Source of the DNA: Clostridiales bacterium
GTDB lineage: Bacteria; Bacillota; Clostridia; Saccharofermentanales; Saccharofermentanaceae
Reading direction: 5' to 3'
Assembly (NCBI GenBank): GCA_017554745.1
Contig: JAFZHS010000003.1
Location: forward strand, 1 to 64,000
DNA length: 64,000 nucleotides
Under the pieces are notes generated by a model that saw only the letters and a list, made by a program, of their open reading frames with translations, searched no databases and was not told the DNA's origin. Position numbers and translations under genes: made by a program. Positions 25,958 to 34,759 of the stretch are shown piece by piece (within the stretch, counting starts at the first letter, position 1; each line of letters begins with the position of its first letter).

Positions 25958-28725
25958 TGTCATTCTTTACTATCCTTTACACGCTTATTATCTATCCCAT
26001 CGAGCTGTTATTCGAGAACATCTTTATGATCGCGAACAGAATAATCGGCAATACCGGATTATCCATAATCTTCTTAAGTCTTGCCGTTAACTTCCTCGTG
26101 CTTCCTTTGTATCAGCGCGCGGACGAACTGCAGGCTGAAGAACGCGACATACAGAAAGAGATGGCGTTCGGCATAAAACATATCAAGCGCACATTCAAAG
26201 GCGATGAGCGTTTCTTCATGATCCAGGAGTATTACCGTCTGCACAATTACAAGCCGGTATATGCTCTTAAGAGCTCATTATCACTGCTCCTGCAGATCCC
26301 TTTCTTCATCGCCGCTTATAACCTTCTGTCAGGCATGCAGAGTCTTCAGGGAATGTCTTTCGGGTTTATTTCCGATCTCGGCAAAGAAGACGCGATGTTT
26401 ATGATCGGAAGCTTCCCTGTTAACATCCTCCCGATACTCATGACCCTCATAAACATCGTATCGGGCATCATCTATACAAAGGGACATCCTCTGAAGTCGA
26501 AGATCCAGGTGTACGGACTTGCTGCAGTATTCCTCGTTCTGCTCTACCGCTCACCTTCCGGCCTTGTCTTCTATTGGCTTTTAAACAACGTGTTCTCACT
26601 CGTTAAGAATATCTTCTATAAGCTCAAGAACCCTAAGAAGGTGCTTAGCATATTAAGCGCTGCCGCAGGCGTTGCATTACTCGTTTTCACAGCCTTTAAT
26701 GCCGGCCTGGACATAAGACAGAAGGTGCTGCTCATTGCTGTCAGCGCACTGCTCTTAGTGCCTTCTGTAGTCATCTTTAAGGCAAAGAAGGATAAGCTCA
26801 AGCCTTCTAAAACCACAGTAAAGGATACTGCCGCATTCTATCTGGGCGCTGTCCTGATGGCCCTGCTTACAGGCCTTCTCATTCCCTCCGCGGTCATCAA
26901 CGATTCCGCTTTGGAATTCATAGATATCATGGGCACGGTAAAGCCTGCCACTTACATAACGTATACGATGATCGTCTCCTTCGGCAGCTGGGTGCTCTGG
27001 GGCGGAATCTTCTATTTCTTTATGAGCGAGAAGATGAAGGCTTTCTTCAGTAAAGCGATATGGGTGATCTGCGGCGTAGGTGTGATCAATTACCTGCTTT
27101 TCGGAACAAAACTCGGATATCTGTCTTCCACGCTGAAATACGAGCATACTCCGGTCTTCAAATTCACCGATTATCTTATCAACGCTCTGGCCGTTATAGC
27201 CGTAGCTGCTCTTTTCAGCTGGTTCTATTCAAGATTCCGCAAGGTCTCGAAAATGATCATCGTCATCGGCATCCTGACCGTGGCAGCCATCGGCGGCTTG
27301 AACTTTGCCCTCGTAGCACAGTCATTCAGCTGGTATTCGGACCGCACTACCGCTTATTCCGAAAAGCCGTCCATCCCCTTAAGTACTGACGGTCAAAACG
27401 TCGTAGTCCTTATGCTCGACCGCGCAATGGGACCTGAAATACCCTACATCTTTAACGATATGCCTGAGCTTGCAGAGAAATTCGACGGATTCACTTATTA
27501 TTCGAATACCATTTCTTATGGCTCCTGGACGCTTACAGGCGCTCCCGCATTGTATGGAGGATATGAATATACTCCCGAGAGGATCAATGAGAGAACCGGC
27601 CAAAGCCTTGAAGAAAAGCACAATGAAGCACTGACGGTCATGCCCGCCATCTTCGATGATAATGATTACACCGTAACGATCTGTGATCCTTCTTACGCCG
27701 GATACGAATTCATTCCGGATCTGTCCATATATGACGCCTATCCGGATTTTAACTGCTACAACACCAACGGCTATTTCAGTTTCTTTGATGATGAAGACAA
27801 CAGCCAGGCTGTAGTCACTACTGCTGACCGCTTAAAAGAGATCAGAAACCGTAATTTCTTCTGCTATTCACTGATGAAGATCTCACCTCTAGTACTGCAG
27901 GAGACTATCTACGATAAGGGCACCTACAATGACTCTTCTGTAGGAAACGACAAGCTCAATGATGTCAGCCTCGCCCAGCAGGTGTACGGCACCACAAAGA
28001 GTACCGGATACTACATCGATTTCCTTAACGCATACGCTGTACTCGATAATCTCCCCGAGATGACGACTATCGAACAGTCAGACAAAAACACATTCCTGCT
28101 TATGGAAAACGATACAGCCCACGCTCCGTGCCTTTTACAGGAACCTGATTATGTTCCTGCGATCGAGATCGATAATACTGCTTACGATACGGATATGGTC
28201 TCAAGATATACCATCGGCGACAGAACGATGAAGATGGAGACCGAGTATCAGGTCATACACGTTCACGCTAATACAGCTGCCCTCATAAAGCTCGGGGAAT
28301 GGTTTGATTACATGCGCGCAAACGGAGTTTATGACAATACCCGCATCATCATCGTAGCTGACCACGGAAGAGCTTTAGGCCAGTTCGACGACGTGATCTG
28401 CGAGGGCACAGACATCGAGTATTTCACTCCGCTGTTAATGGTCAAAGACTTTAACGCTACCGGATTTACCGTTTCCAATGAATTCATGACCAATGCCGAT
28501 ACGCCGACCCTGGCTATGGCAGACATTATCGAGAATCCGGAAAATCCTTTTACGCATAATCCTATTAACTCTGATGCAAAAGCAGGACCCCAGAACATTT
28601 TGTTCTCAGAAGCCATAGACACATCAGATGCCGTAGGATCTGCGTTCCCGGCAGGCAAATGGTATGTATATGAAGGTCAGGATCCTCTGGATGTAAATAA
28701 CTGGACCTATCAGGGCGAGCATTGA
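25957..28725 (+). CDS. YidC/Oxa1-fold protein fused to LtaS-like phosphotransferase domain, copy 3
   Basis: 922 residues with the shared three-part layout. The insertase-like part reads LAVNFLVLPLYQR where true YidC proteins carry an Arg in place of Asn. Outer-domain residues: Asp488 (LMLDRAMG), Thr525 (SWTLTGAPALYGGY, the most divergent nucleophile region of the five), a TAHAPC histidine and Asp802-His803 (IVADHGR). It reads VIHVHANTAA where the others have H-Y-H. It overlaps the preceding glycerophosphotransferase by one base (TAATG), with AGGAGG 10 bases upstream, so expression of the pair is tightly coupled. Confidence 0.85.
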   Translation: MSFFTILYTLIIYPIELLFENIFMIANRIIGNTGLSIIFLSLAVNFLVLPLYQRADELQAEERDIQKEMAFGIKHIKRTFKGDERFFMIQEYYRLHNYKPVYALKSSLSLLLQIPFFIAAYNLLSGMQSLQGMSFGFISDLGKEDAMFMIGSFPVNILPILMTLINIVSGIIYTKGHPLKSKIQVYGLAAVFLVLLYRSPSGLVFYWLLNNVFSLVKNIFYKLKNPKKVLSILSAAAGVALLVFTAFNAGLDIRQKVLLIAVSALLLVPSVVIFKAKKDKLKPSKTTVKDTAAFYLGAVLMALLTGLLIPSAVINDSALEFIDIMGTVKPATYITYTMIVSFGSWVLWGGIFYFFMSEKMKAFFSKAIWVICGVGVINYLLFGTKLGYLSSTLKYEHTPVFKFTDYLINALAVIAVAALFSWFYSRFRKVSKMIIVIGILTVAAIGGLNFALVAQSFSWYSDRTTAYSEKPSIPLSTDGQNVVVLMLDRAMGPEIPYIFNDMPELAEKFDGFTYYSNTISYGSWTLTGAPALYGGYEYTPERINERTGQSLEEKHNEALTVMPAIFDDNDYTVTICDPSYAGYEFIPDLSIYDAYPDFNCYNTNGYFSFFDDEDNSQAVVTTADRLKEIRNRNFFCYSLMKISPLVLQETIYDKGTYNDSSVGNDKLNDVSLAQQVYGTTKSTGYYIDFLNAYAVLDNLPEMTTIEQSDKNTFLLMENDTAHAPCLLQEPDYVPAIEIDNTAYDTDMVSRYTIGDRTMKMETEYQVIHVHANTAALIKLGEWFDYMRANGVYDNTRIIIVADHGRALGQFDDVICEGTDIEYFTPLLMVKDFNATGFTVSNEFMTNADTPTLAMADIIENPENPFTHNPINSDAKAGPQNILFSEAIDTSDAVGSAFPAGKWYVYEGQDPLDVNNWTYQGEH

Positions 28726-28755
28726 CCTGAAAAAGCAAATATATGAGCAAAATAA

Positions 28756-28800
28756 ATCCCGGGAACTGCTATTCACTGCTGTTCCCGGGATCTTAGTTTT
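28756..28800. terminator. Bidirectional rho-independent terminator
   Basis: An 11-bp perfect stem (atcccgggaac 28756-28766 with gttcccgggat 28781-28791), then cttagtttt on the right and an A-rich left flank. It separates the converging YidC-fusion copy 3 and small lipoprotein genes. Confidence 0.8.
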
Positions 28801-28815
28801 CGATCAATAAATTAA

Positions 28816-29208
28816 TTATTCTTCGATTGTTACGATCAGCTTGTCATCGTTTGTGTAGTAGCTGAAAGAGAGCTTGTCAGGACGGATACCGCAGTCCTTC
28901 TTGAATGTATCCTTAAGGCCGTCGATCTGCTCCTGAAGGCCGCTGTTCTCAAGACTTTCCTTAACCTGATCGATCTGGTCGTCGTCAAGATCCATCTTGT
29001 AGTAGTACTTGTAAGTAACGTGGTTGCCCTCGATCTCAAGCTTTACGTCCTTGTAATAAGTCTGGAAGTAAGAATCTTCCTTCATCTCATCACAAAGCTT
29101 CTCGATCTGGGAAGCGCTGATCTTCTGCTCGATTGTCCTAGCACCGCATCCTGCGAACATGAAGATGCACATGAATACTGCGACAATGCTGACGATTGTT
29201 TTACGCAT
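28816..29208 (-). CDS. Small lipoprotein, paralogue of 24039-24434
   Basis: 130 residues with signal MRKTIVSIVAVFMCIFMFAG followed by Cys21 (lipobox MFAGC) and a charged domain rich in Asp/Lys with YKYYYKMDLDDDQIDQVKES and FSYYTNDDKLIVTIEE. It is clearly related to the lipoprotein at 24039-24434 and possibly to DUF4854. An AAGGAG ribosome site is present. Function unknown; position suggests an accessory envelope role. Its upstream gap (29209-29824) contains the repeat array and no credible gene. Confidence 0.7.
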   Translation of the reverse strand: MRKTIVSIVAVFMCIFMFAGCGARTIEQKISASQIEKLCDEMKEDSYFQTYYKDVKLEIEGNHVTYKYYYKMDLDDDQIDQVKESLENSGLQEQIDGLKDTFKKDCGIRPDKLSFSYYTNDDKLIVTIEE

Positions 29209-29488
29209 AATACTTTCTCCTTTACCTTATCCGAGTGATTCCGTTTAACAGAAAACGCTCCCCCTAAAAGAACGGTCCTGACCTCTTATCCGAATATCCC
29301 CGAATTCTTTTTTTGTTTGTGCAACAGTGCAAATAGTACGGTTAGTGCTAAGAAATGTCAACTTTTTTTCAGGAAAACCCCGCTTAAAATAAAACACTTT
29401 ATATAAATCACTAATATTATAAATTCGCCCCTTTTTATCTCTGTAAATCTGGATATAGACCATATTGAAAAATAAACTTCGAGGGCTG

Positions 29489-29685
29489 TGCATCCAAATT
29501 CTCGAAAAACACTCAAAAAAGATGCATAACAAGCGGTCCTGTGCATCCTTTTTTCGAATACTGAACGTAAGAAGATGCACATTTTTGAAAATATGCATCT
29601 TTTCCATAGGAGAAATGATTATTTGGGATGCATATTCCTCGTGATTATGCATCCTAAAACGCGAAAAAAGCTCATTTGGGATGCA
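29489..29685. repeat. Four-unit array, about 53-bp period, TGCATC...GATGCA units
   Basis: Four units of 38-39 bp (29489-29526, 29542-29579, 29594-29632, 29648-29685) each begin TGCATC and end GATGCA, with 14-15 bp between them. Unit starts are 53, 52 and 54 bases apart. Inner bases are variable, with a loose tendency to CG-AAAA and, in two units, ATTTGGGATGCAT. The joints also form dyads; GATGCA-N14-TGCATC at 29574-29599 is a near-perfect 26-bp palindrome. The period is not a multiple of three, so it is not a protein repeat. The remaining gap from 29209 to 29488 holds nothing I can identify. Confidence 0.75.
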
Positions 29686-29768
29686 TGCCCCCTGCTGCCC
29701 CAAAACAAGCCCTGTAAGCGGTCAACTGCAAACGCCATATGGCATTTACAGCCAAACAACCCGACACA

Positions 29769-29801
29769 AAAAAGCCGGAGCACTAAAGTCTCCGGCTTTT
29801 G
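29769..29801 (-). terminator. Rho-independent terminator of the lipoprotein cluster
   Basis: A stem of aaagccggag (29771-29780) with ctccggcttt (29790-29799), flanked by A-runs on the left that become a U-tract in minus-strand RNA, lies 25 bases past the stop of the 486-residue lipoprotein. It could also work in the other direction. Confidence 0.75.
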
Positions 29802-29824
29802 TCAGTACTGAAAAACTTATCAGA

Positions 29825-31285
29825 TTACGGAGTAGGATATCCGATAGCCTGCAGGAATGTATCTACCTGGTACTGTGCAAAATAGTCGTCCGTGTATGCA
29901 AGTACTACGACAAATACGTCACCTGTGAAGAAGAGGCCGCCGTACATATAACCGTTGTGGTTGAACCAGCCCTGATCGTAGTTGATGTAACCGTCGAGGA
30001 TAATGTAACCTTCTGTGCCGTTGAATGCATAATCGTAGTCACCGTTGAATGCACCCTTGGAAAGGATATCCTGGAAGCGCTGATAGTAAGACTCATTGTA
30101 TACTTCAGACGCATGCTTGAGGTCATACTGCTGGAAGATGCAGATCTTGAGGTTGTTGTCGGAATACTGGGCTGTGCAGTAGAGATCTTCAAAGTACTCT
30201 TTTGCTGTGTATCCCAATGTGGAAGAGAGCGTGCTCTCGAAGTAAGCCATTGTGATAGGCTCAAAGCTCGTGCTTGTCGGCCATGTATAGTACTCTACAT
30301 CATCGTAGTAATCATATACTGTGTACAGGTCATAGAGATCGCTGTCGATAAGCCACTTGCCGTCGATAAGCTCGAAAATGAGTGTCTGTGTGATCTCATA
30401 TGTGTTTGCGCCGTTATTGTTCTTAATTGCTTCGAGATAATCATCAGTATTGCCGCCGGCATTATATACATCGTTATAAACCGTCTCAAAAGCGATCTCG
30501 GTAAATACTACGTCAATACTGGCCTTATTGCCGTTAACGCTGAGTGTGCTGCCCTTGATCTCATAAGACAGAGTAGCATCGATGGCCTCATAGATTTCCT
30601 TAAGTTCAGGCTTGCCGAATTCTTCGTAATAATAGAAGAATGTATCGAACTCGCTCGAATAATCATATGTTGTGAGGTCCTTGAAGCCGTCAGGATTGAG
30701 GTCAATGACAGCCTGCGCATACTTCTCTGTAACAGAAAGAACTGCGACCATTCCGAAGAATTCATAGACCTCGGAGAGGTTCTTGTCGTTCTTATCCTTA
30801 ACGAGCCAGTCCTTGCCGTCCAATACGAACTTGATAGTCTGTGAGATCTCGACCGTGTTGTCGCCGTCGTCATCTTCAACAGCCTTCGCAAAGTCAGAAA
30901 GACTGCCGCCTGAAGAAGCTACATCCTTGTAGATAGCTTCGCAGTCAGGAATGGTGTAAGTAACGTCAACGCTTGCAGAACCGTCCTTCTTAGAAGAAAC
31001 GACTGATTTAGAATCGATCTCGTATGTGATCGAGCCTAAGACAGCATCGAAAACATCCCCCATCTGCTTGTCGTCCATGCAGTCTTCGATATAAGAAGTC
31101 AGCTCTGTCTCCTCACCGTCAGCGGAAAGTGAGACGATGGTGTCCACATCAGCGGTAGCTACTGCAGACGCATACTCTTCGGCTGCTGCGAGTACTGCCT
31201 TGTCATCCTTGTCGAAAAGAGCGCATCCGCTCATCGACAAAAGCATAGAAGCAACGAGTACTACGGAAATTGCCTTTTGTTTCAT
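29825..31285 (-). CDS. Large lipoprotein of a four-member paralogous family (two N-modules)
   Basis: 486 residues: lipobox LSMSGC (Cys21) then ALFDKDDKAVL. Residues about 30-180 form the family module (SYEID/SVVSSKKDGSASVDVTYT/EISQTIKFVLDGKDWLVKDK). A second diverged module of the same kind follows at about 185-325 (LSYEIKGSTLSV, YEITQTLIFELIDGKWLID), and the C-terminal domain (FNGTEGYIILDGYINYDQGW, GGLFFTGDVFVVVLAY) closely matches that of the 338-residue member. The modules look like NTF2-like/DUF4878-type folds, though I cannot confirm this. It is the last gene before the terminator and the only member with a duplicated module. Confidence 0.75.
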   Translation of the reverse strand: MKQKAISVVLVASMLLSMSGCALFDKDDKAVLAAAEEYASAVATADVDTIVSLSADGEETELTSYIEDCMDDKQMGDVFDAVLGSITYEIDSKSVVSSKKDGSASVDVTYTIPDCEAIYKDVASSGGSLSDFAKAVEDDDGDNTVEISQTIKFVLDGKDWLVKDKNDKNLSEVYEFFGMVAVLSVTEKYAQAVIDLNPDGFKDLTTYDYSSEFDTFFYYYEEFGKPELKEIYEAIDATLSYEIKGSTLSVNGNKASIDVVFTEIAFETVYNDVYNAGGNTDDYLEAIKNNNGANTYEITQTLIFELIDGKWLIDSDLYDLYTVYDYYDDVEYYTWPTSTSFEPITMAYFESTLSSTLGYTAKEYFEDLYCTAQYSDNNLKICIFQQYDLKHASEVYNESYYQRFQDILSKGAFNGDYDYAFNGTEGYIILDGYINYDQGWFNHNGYMYGGLFFTGDVFVVVLAYTDDYFAQYQVDTFLQAIGYPTP

Positions 31286-31354
31286 GCTTGATTCCCCCCT
31301 TATTGTTGGTTGTTTGATTATAAGAAATTTCTCGTGTTTTTACAAATTTATTTG

Positions 31355-32368
31355 TTATTTAAAGTAATCTTTGGGTTCCGGATAACCGATCTCGCGGAAG
31401 AAAGTATCGACAATGTCTATATCGGAAGCCTTGTCTGAGAATGCGAAGCAATACAGCATTATGTTATCTTTCAGGTAATAAGCGCCGTATGCATATTCGT
31501 TATACCAGATGCCCTCAAAGACGATCATGCCGTCCGTCTCATCGAAAGCAACCACGCTGTCACCGTCATAATAACCATCTCTTACATCACTCTGGAAGCC
31601 CAGGTACATTAATTCGAACGCATTAACTGCATCAGCCGGATCCTTGTAAGCGTACATAACCATGTAGACGTGTCCGCCGTTATAATATCCATAGTCACAG
31701 GAATCACCATACGGGTCGCCTGACGAAATGTATCCGTCGTGTTCTTCAGAGCCGAATGCCTTAATGCATGCAGCCTCAAATTCATCCAAAGTGACAGCTT
31801 TGATCATGCCGCTCCAGCCGTATTCATTGACTGCTGAATAGAACTCATATACTTCGTAGAGTTTCTTGCACTTCTTGTCCTTTACGAGCCACTTACTGCC
31901 GTCAAGAACAAAGCTTACCGTCTGCGTTATCTCGATGACATCTTCACCGTCATTATCTTCAAGCGCCTCGACATAATCATCAAAATCGCCGCCGTCATCA
32001 GTGACATCGTCATAAACTGCCTCATAGTCGACCATTGTGTATGTGATATCTACTGAAGCCTCACCGTTCTTCTTGGACGATGTTACGGATTTCTGATCGA
32101 TCTCATATGACATTGAATTTAATATCGCGTCATAGACATCTTCCAGCTTTTCGCTGCCTTCGACATAATCGGTAAGCTCATCTTCGAAATCTTCGCCGTC
32201 TGCCATAAGCTCAATGACGTCGCTTATCTCTCCGGAGACCACGGCATCAGCATAAGATTTAGCTGCTGCCAGGACATTCTTGTTATCCCCGTCGAAAAGC
32301 GAGCATCCGCTGCAAGACAAAATAATAGAGGCGGTAAGAACCGATGAAATAACCTTTTCCTTTTTCAT
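31355..32368 (-). CDS. Lipoprotein of the four-member paralogous family
   Basis: 337 residues with lipobox LSCSGC and SLFDGDNKNVL, the family module (MSYEIDQKSVTSSKKNGEAS, VDITYTMVDYEAVYDDVTDD, EITQTVSFVLDGSKWLVKDK), and a C-terminal domain that ends FFREIGYPEPKDYF. The C-terminal half is more diverged (FDETDGMIVFEGIWYNEYAY) than that of the first and last members. It is secreted and lipid-anchored; the protein is strongly acidic. Function unknown. It is 69 bases from its downstream neighbour and co-directional. Confidence 0.75.
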   Translation of the reverse strand: MKKEKVISSVLTASIILSCSGCSLFDGDNKNVLAAAKSYADAVVSGEISDVIELMADGEDFEDELTDYVEGSEKLEDVYDAILNSMSYEIDQKSVTSSKKNGEASVDITYTMVDYEAVYDDVTDDGGDFDDYVEALEDNDGEDVIEITQTVSFVLDGSKWLVKDKKCKKLYEVYEFYSAVNEYGWSGMIKAVTLDEFEAACIKAFGSEEHDGYISSGDPYGDSCDYGYYNGGHVYMVMYAYKDPADAVNAFELMYLGFQSDVRDGYYDGDSVVAFDETDGMIVFEGIWYNEYAYGAYYLKDNIMLYCFAFSDKASDIDIVDTFFREIGYPEPKDYFK

Positions 32369-32444
32369 GTGCCTTAACGCCTCCTGTTATTTGGTTTTAA
32401 TTGCCGTAAGCTTTTTAAAGCCCCGGTACCGGCTCAACGCTGCT

Positions 32445-33440
32445 TTAAGGTGTGGGATAACCTATAGCGTTGAGGAAACTGTCGATAATTGATCTCGTAG
32501 AACTTCTGGAACTGTAGGTATAGCAGCCGAGGACCATATTGCCGGTAAAGAAGAAACCGCCGTAATAATCATCGCCATACCACAGGCCGTCGAATATGAT
32601 ATAACCGTCAGATCCGCTGAAGTTGTATTCGGAAAAGCCTTGGAAATCTTTATTCTGAATGTCGTCAACGAGATCTTCGTAGAAATAATATTCAAACTCT
32701 TCAGAAGCTTCCGATGCATCGTCATAAATGTACATGTAGATGGTTACTTCATCACCCCAGTAGGATGCATAGTCATAGTAACTTGCCGAATCAGAATAGT
32801 AGTTATACTGATAATCGGAACCGATTACCTGCTGTAAGGCATTCTCCATTTGTCTTATCGAGATTTCTTCAAATCCGCACCAGCTTAAATGCGAGACCTC
32901 CTGGAAGAATTCATAGACTTCATAGAAGTTATCAAGGTCATCATCGTCTACGAGCCACTTGTCGCGCTTCATCTTCAATTCGACCGTTTGCTTGATCTCA
33001 ATAGTATGAGCTCCTTTATCATCCTCGAGCGCATCGATGAAGTCGTCGAGATCGCCGTCATCATCACTTACGATGTCATAGATCTCTTCGTAATCGACCA
33101 TGGTGTAAACGACATCAACGCTTGCCTTCTTATCCTTCTTTGAGGAATGGGCGGAAGCCTTGTTGATCTTGTAAGACATGGAGTCCTTGATCGCCTCGTA
33201 AGCATCTTCCATCTGCTTGTTGCGCGTAAAATTATCGAAAAAAGAATTCATAAGATACTCATAGTCATCACCGTCTGCCATGACATCAACGATGTCATCG
33301 GCATCAGCTTTGAGTATGGCCTGGCAATACTCGTCAACAACAGCAAGAACAGCCTTGTTATCGCTGTCGAAGAGCGAGCATCCGCTCATGGACAAAAGAA
33401 CTGATGCGGCAAGAACAGATGAGATCAACTTCTTTTTCAT
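32445..33440 (-). CDS. Lipoprotein of the four-member paralogous family
   Basis: 331 residues with lipobox LSMSGC and SLFDSDNKAVL, the family module (MSYKINKASAHSSKKDKKAS, VDVVYTMVDYEEIYDIVSDD, EIKQTVELKMKRDKWLVDDD) and a Tyr/Asp/Ser-rich C-terminal domain with FSGSDGYIIFDGLWYGDDYY and GGFFFTGNMVLGCYTY, ending FLNAIGYPTP. The C-terminus shared by all four members (F-x-x-x-I-G-Y-P-x-P) shows they are one family. Unknown role; tandem position and common layout indicate local duplication. Confidence 0.75.
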   Translation of the reverse strand: MKKKLISSVLAASVLLSMSGCSLFDSDNKAVLAVVDEYCQAILKADADDIVDVMADGDDYEYLMNSFFDNFTRNKQMEDAYEAIKDSMSYKINKASAHSSKKDKKASVDVVYTMVDYEEIYDIVSDDDGDLDDFIDALEDDKGAHTIEIKQTVELKMKRDKWLVDDDDLDNFYEVYEFFQEVSHLSWCGFEEISIRQMENALQQVIGSDYQYNYYSDSASYYDYASYWGDEVTIYMYIYDDASEASEEFEYYFYEDLVDDIQNKDFQGFSEYNFSGSDGYIIFDGLWYGDDYYGGFFFTGNMVLGCYTYSSRSSTRSIIDSFLNAIGYPTP

Positions 33441-33498
33441 GATTTACGCCTCCGTAAAAGATGGGAGCTGTAATGCCGGACTGCCGTTAACTTCTGTG

Positions 33499-34515
33499 TC
33501 AGAAGAAATCTGCAGGTACGGGATAACCGATTGCCTTGAGGAAATCGTCGACCTCAGCGTGTGATGAGCTGCTGCTTGAGTAAGAGAGAACAATTACGAA
33601 TACGTCGCCTGTAAAGAAGAGGCCGCCGTACATATAACCATTGTGGTTAAACCACCCCTGATCGTAATCGACGTAACCGTCAAGTACTACGTAGCCGTCT
33701 GTTCCGTTGAACTCATAAGCATAATCGCCGTCAAAATTGCCGCCTGCCAGAATGTCTGCAAAACGGTCTGTGTAAGACTTCTGGAATACTTCGGAAGCAT
33801 GCTGCAAGTCATACTGCTGGAAGATATCGATCTTCAGGTCGCCGCCTGCATACTGGGCTGTCCAGTATAGATCCTCATAGTACTCGCTGCAGGTAAATCC
33901 TAATGTGTCTTCAAGTACCTGCTCGAAATACTCAACGGAGATAGCTTCGAAAGCGCCGCCCCACTTATATCCGTCTACTGCTTCAAGGAACTCGTATACT
34001 TCGAAGAAATTCTTCTCCTTCTTATCCTTTACGAGCCATGTGCCCTCATCAAGAACGAAGTTGATCGTCTGTGTGATCTCGATCGTATCATCTCCGTCAT
34101 TGTCTTCGAGTGCTTCTACGAAATCATCATACTTTCCGCCATCTTCAGTAACGTCTTCGTAAATGGTCTCATAGTCGACCATTGTGTATGTGATCTCTAC
34201 ACTTGCCTCAGCATTCTTCTTTGAAGATTCGACAGACTTCTGGTCGATCTCATAGGACATCGAATCAAAGATAGCCTCGTAAGCATCTTCATATTTGTCA
34301 TAGCTTTCAAGGAAAGCCACAAGGTTTTCCTCGATGTCTTCGCCGTCAACCATATATTCAGCGATTTCTTCTCCGTCGCCGGAAAGGATCGCATCGGCAT
34401 AATTCTGTGCTACCAGAAGAACGTTCTTGTCGTCCTTGTCAAAAAGTGCGCATCCGCTTACAGACATAAGAAGAGATGCCGCGAGCAATGACGAAATAAT
34501 CTTAGTTGTTTTCAT
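33499..34515 (-). CDS. Lipoprotein of the four-member paralogous family (first in the series)
   Basis: 338 residues with lipobox LMSVSGC and ALFDKDDKNVL, the family module (MSYEIDQKSVESSKKNAEAS, VEITYTMVDYETIYEDVTED, EITQTINFVLDEGTWLVKDK) and a C-terminal domain nearly matching that of the 486-residue member (FNGTDGYVVLDGYVDYDQGW, GGLFFTGDVFVIVLSY). It has an extended -10 promoter about 70 bases upstream and heads a run of four co-directional genes. It is divergent from the third glycerophosphotransferase/YidC-fusion pair. Confidence 0.78.
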   Translation of the reverse strand: MKTTKIISSLLAASLLMSVSGCALFDKDDKNVLLVAQNYADAILSGDGEEIAEYMVDGEDIEENLVAFLESYDKYEDAYEAIFDSMSYEIDQKSVESSKKNAEASVEITYTMVDYETIYEDVTEDGGKYDDFVEALEDNDGDDTIEITQTINFVLDEGTWLVKDKKEKNFFEVYEFLEAVDGYKWGGAFEAISVEYFEQVLEDTLGFTCSEYYEDLYWTAQYAGGDLKIDIFQQYDLQHASEVFQKSYTDRFADILAGGNFDGDYAYEFNGTDGYVVLDGYVDYDQGWFNHNGYMYGGLFFTGDVFVIVLSYSSSSSSHAEVDDFLKAIGYPVPADFF

Positions 34516-34585
34516 GTAAAACTAACCCCCTCATTCTTTTTTTTACCCGGCCTGAAAATACAAGCGCAGGTGTAAAAACAGGATA

Positions 34586-34594
34586 ATTATATCA
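34586..34594 (-). promoter_or_regulatory. Extended -10 element for the lipoprotein series
   Basis: Read on the minus strand this is TGATATAAT followed by TATCC, the same extended -10 context (TGATATAATTA) as the plus-strand promoters near 160, 3672 and 15036. It lies about 71 bases upstream of the first lipoprotein start. Confidence 0.5.
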
Positions 34595-34667
34595 CGTTTT
34601 TCTGCCATTTTGCCTCATTTTCGCCTAATTTCCTTTTTCTTATATAAAAGCAAATAAATATATTTAG

Positions 34668-34696
34668 TTGAAGTTCTTAATAAAAGATAATAAAAT
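34668..34696 (+). promoter_or_regulatory. Putative sigma-A-type promoter
   Basis: TTGAAG (34668-34673), 17 bp, TAAAAT (34691-34696), 64 bases before the third glycerophosphotransferase start. It resembles the promoter of the second pair (TTGAAC-N17-TATAAT). Confidence 0.6.
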
Positions 34697-34759
34697 ATCA
34701 GACTGTGGATGGTGGCATCCGCAGTTTTTTGTGCGCAAATAATTCGGGGAGAAGCCTTT

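Noticed and set aside
29489..29685. CRISPR array
   Set aside because: Only short ends of each unit are conserved, the units are themselves inverted repeats, there are only four, and no cas genes are present.
29245..29703. 152-codon minus-strand open frame through the repeat array
   Set aside because: Spans repeats with a period not divisible by three, has odd composition and no ribosome site; treated as non-coding.
29681..30844. 387-codon plus-strand open frame
   Set aside because: Antisense of the 486-residue lipoprotein; no start signals, and the sense protein has paralogues.
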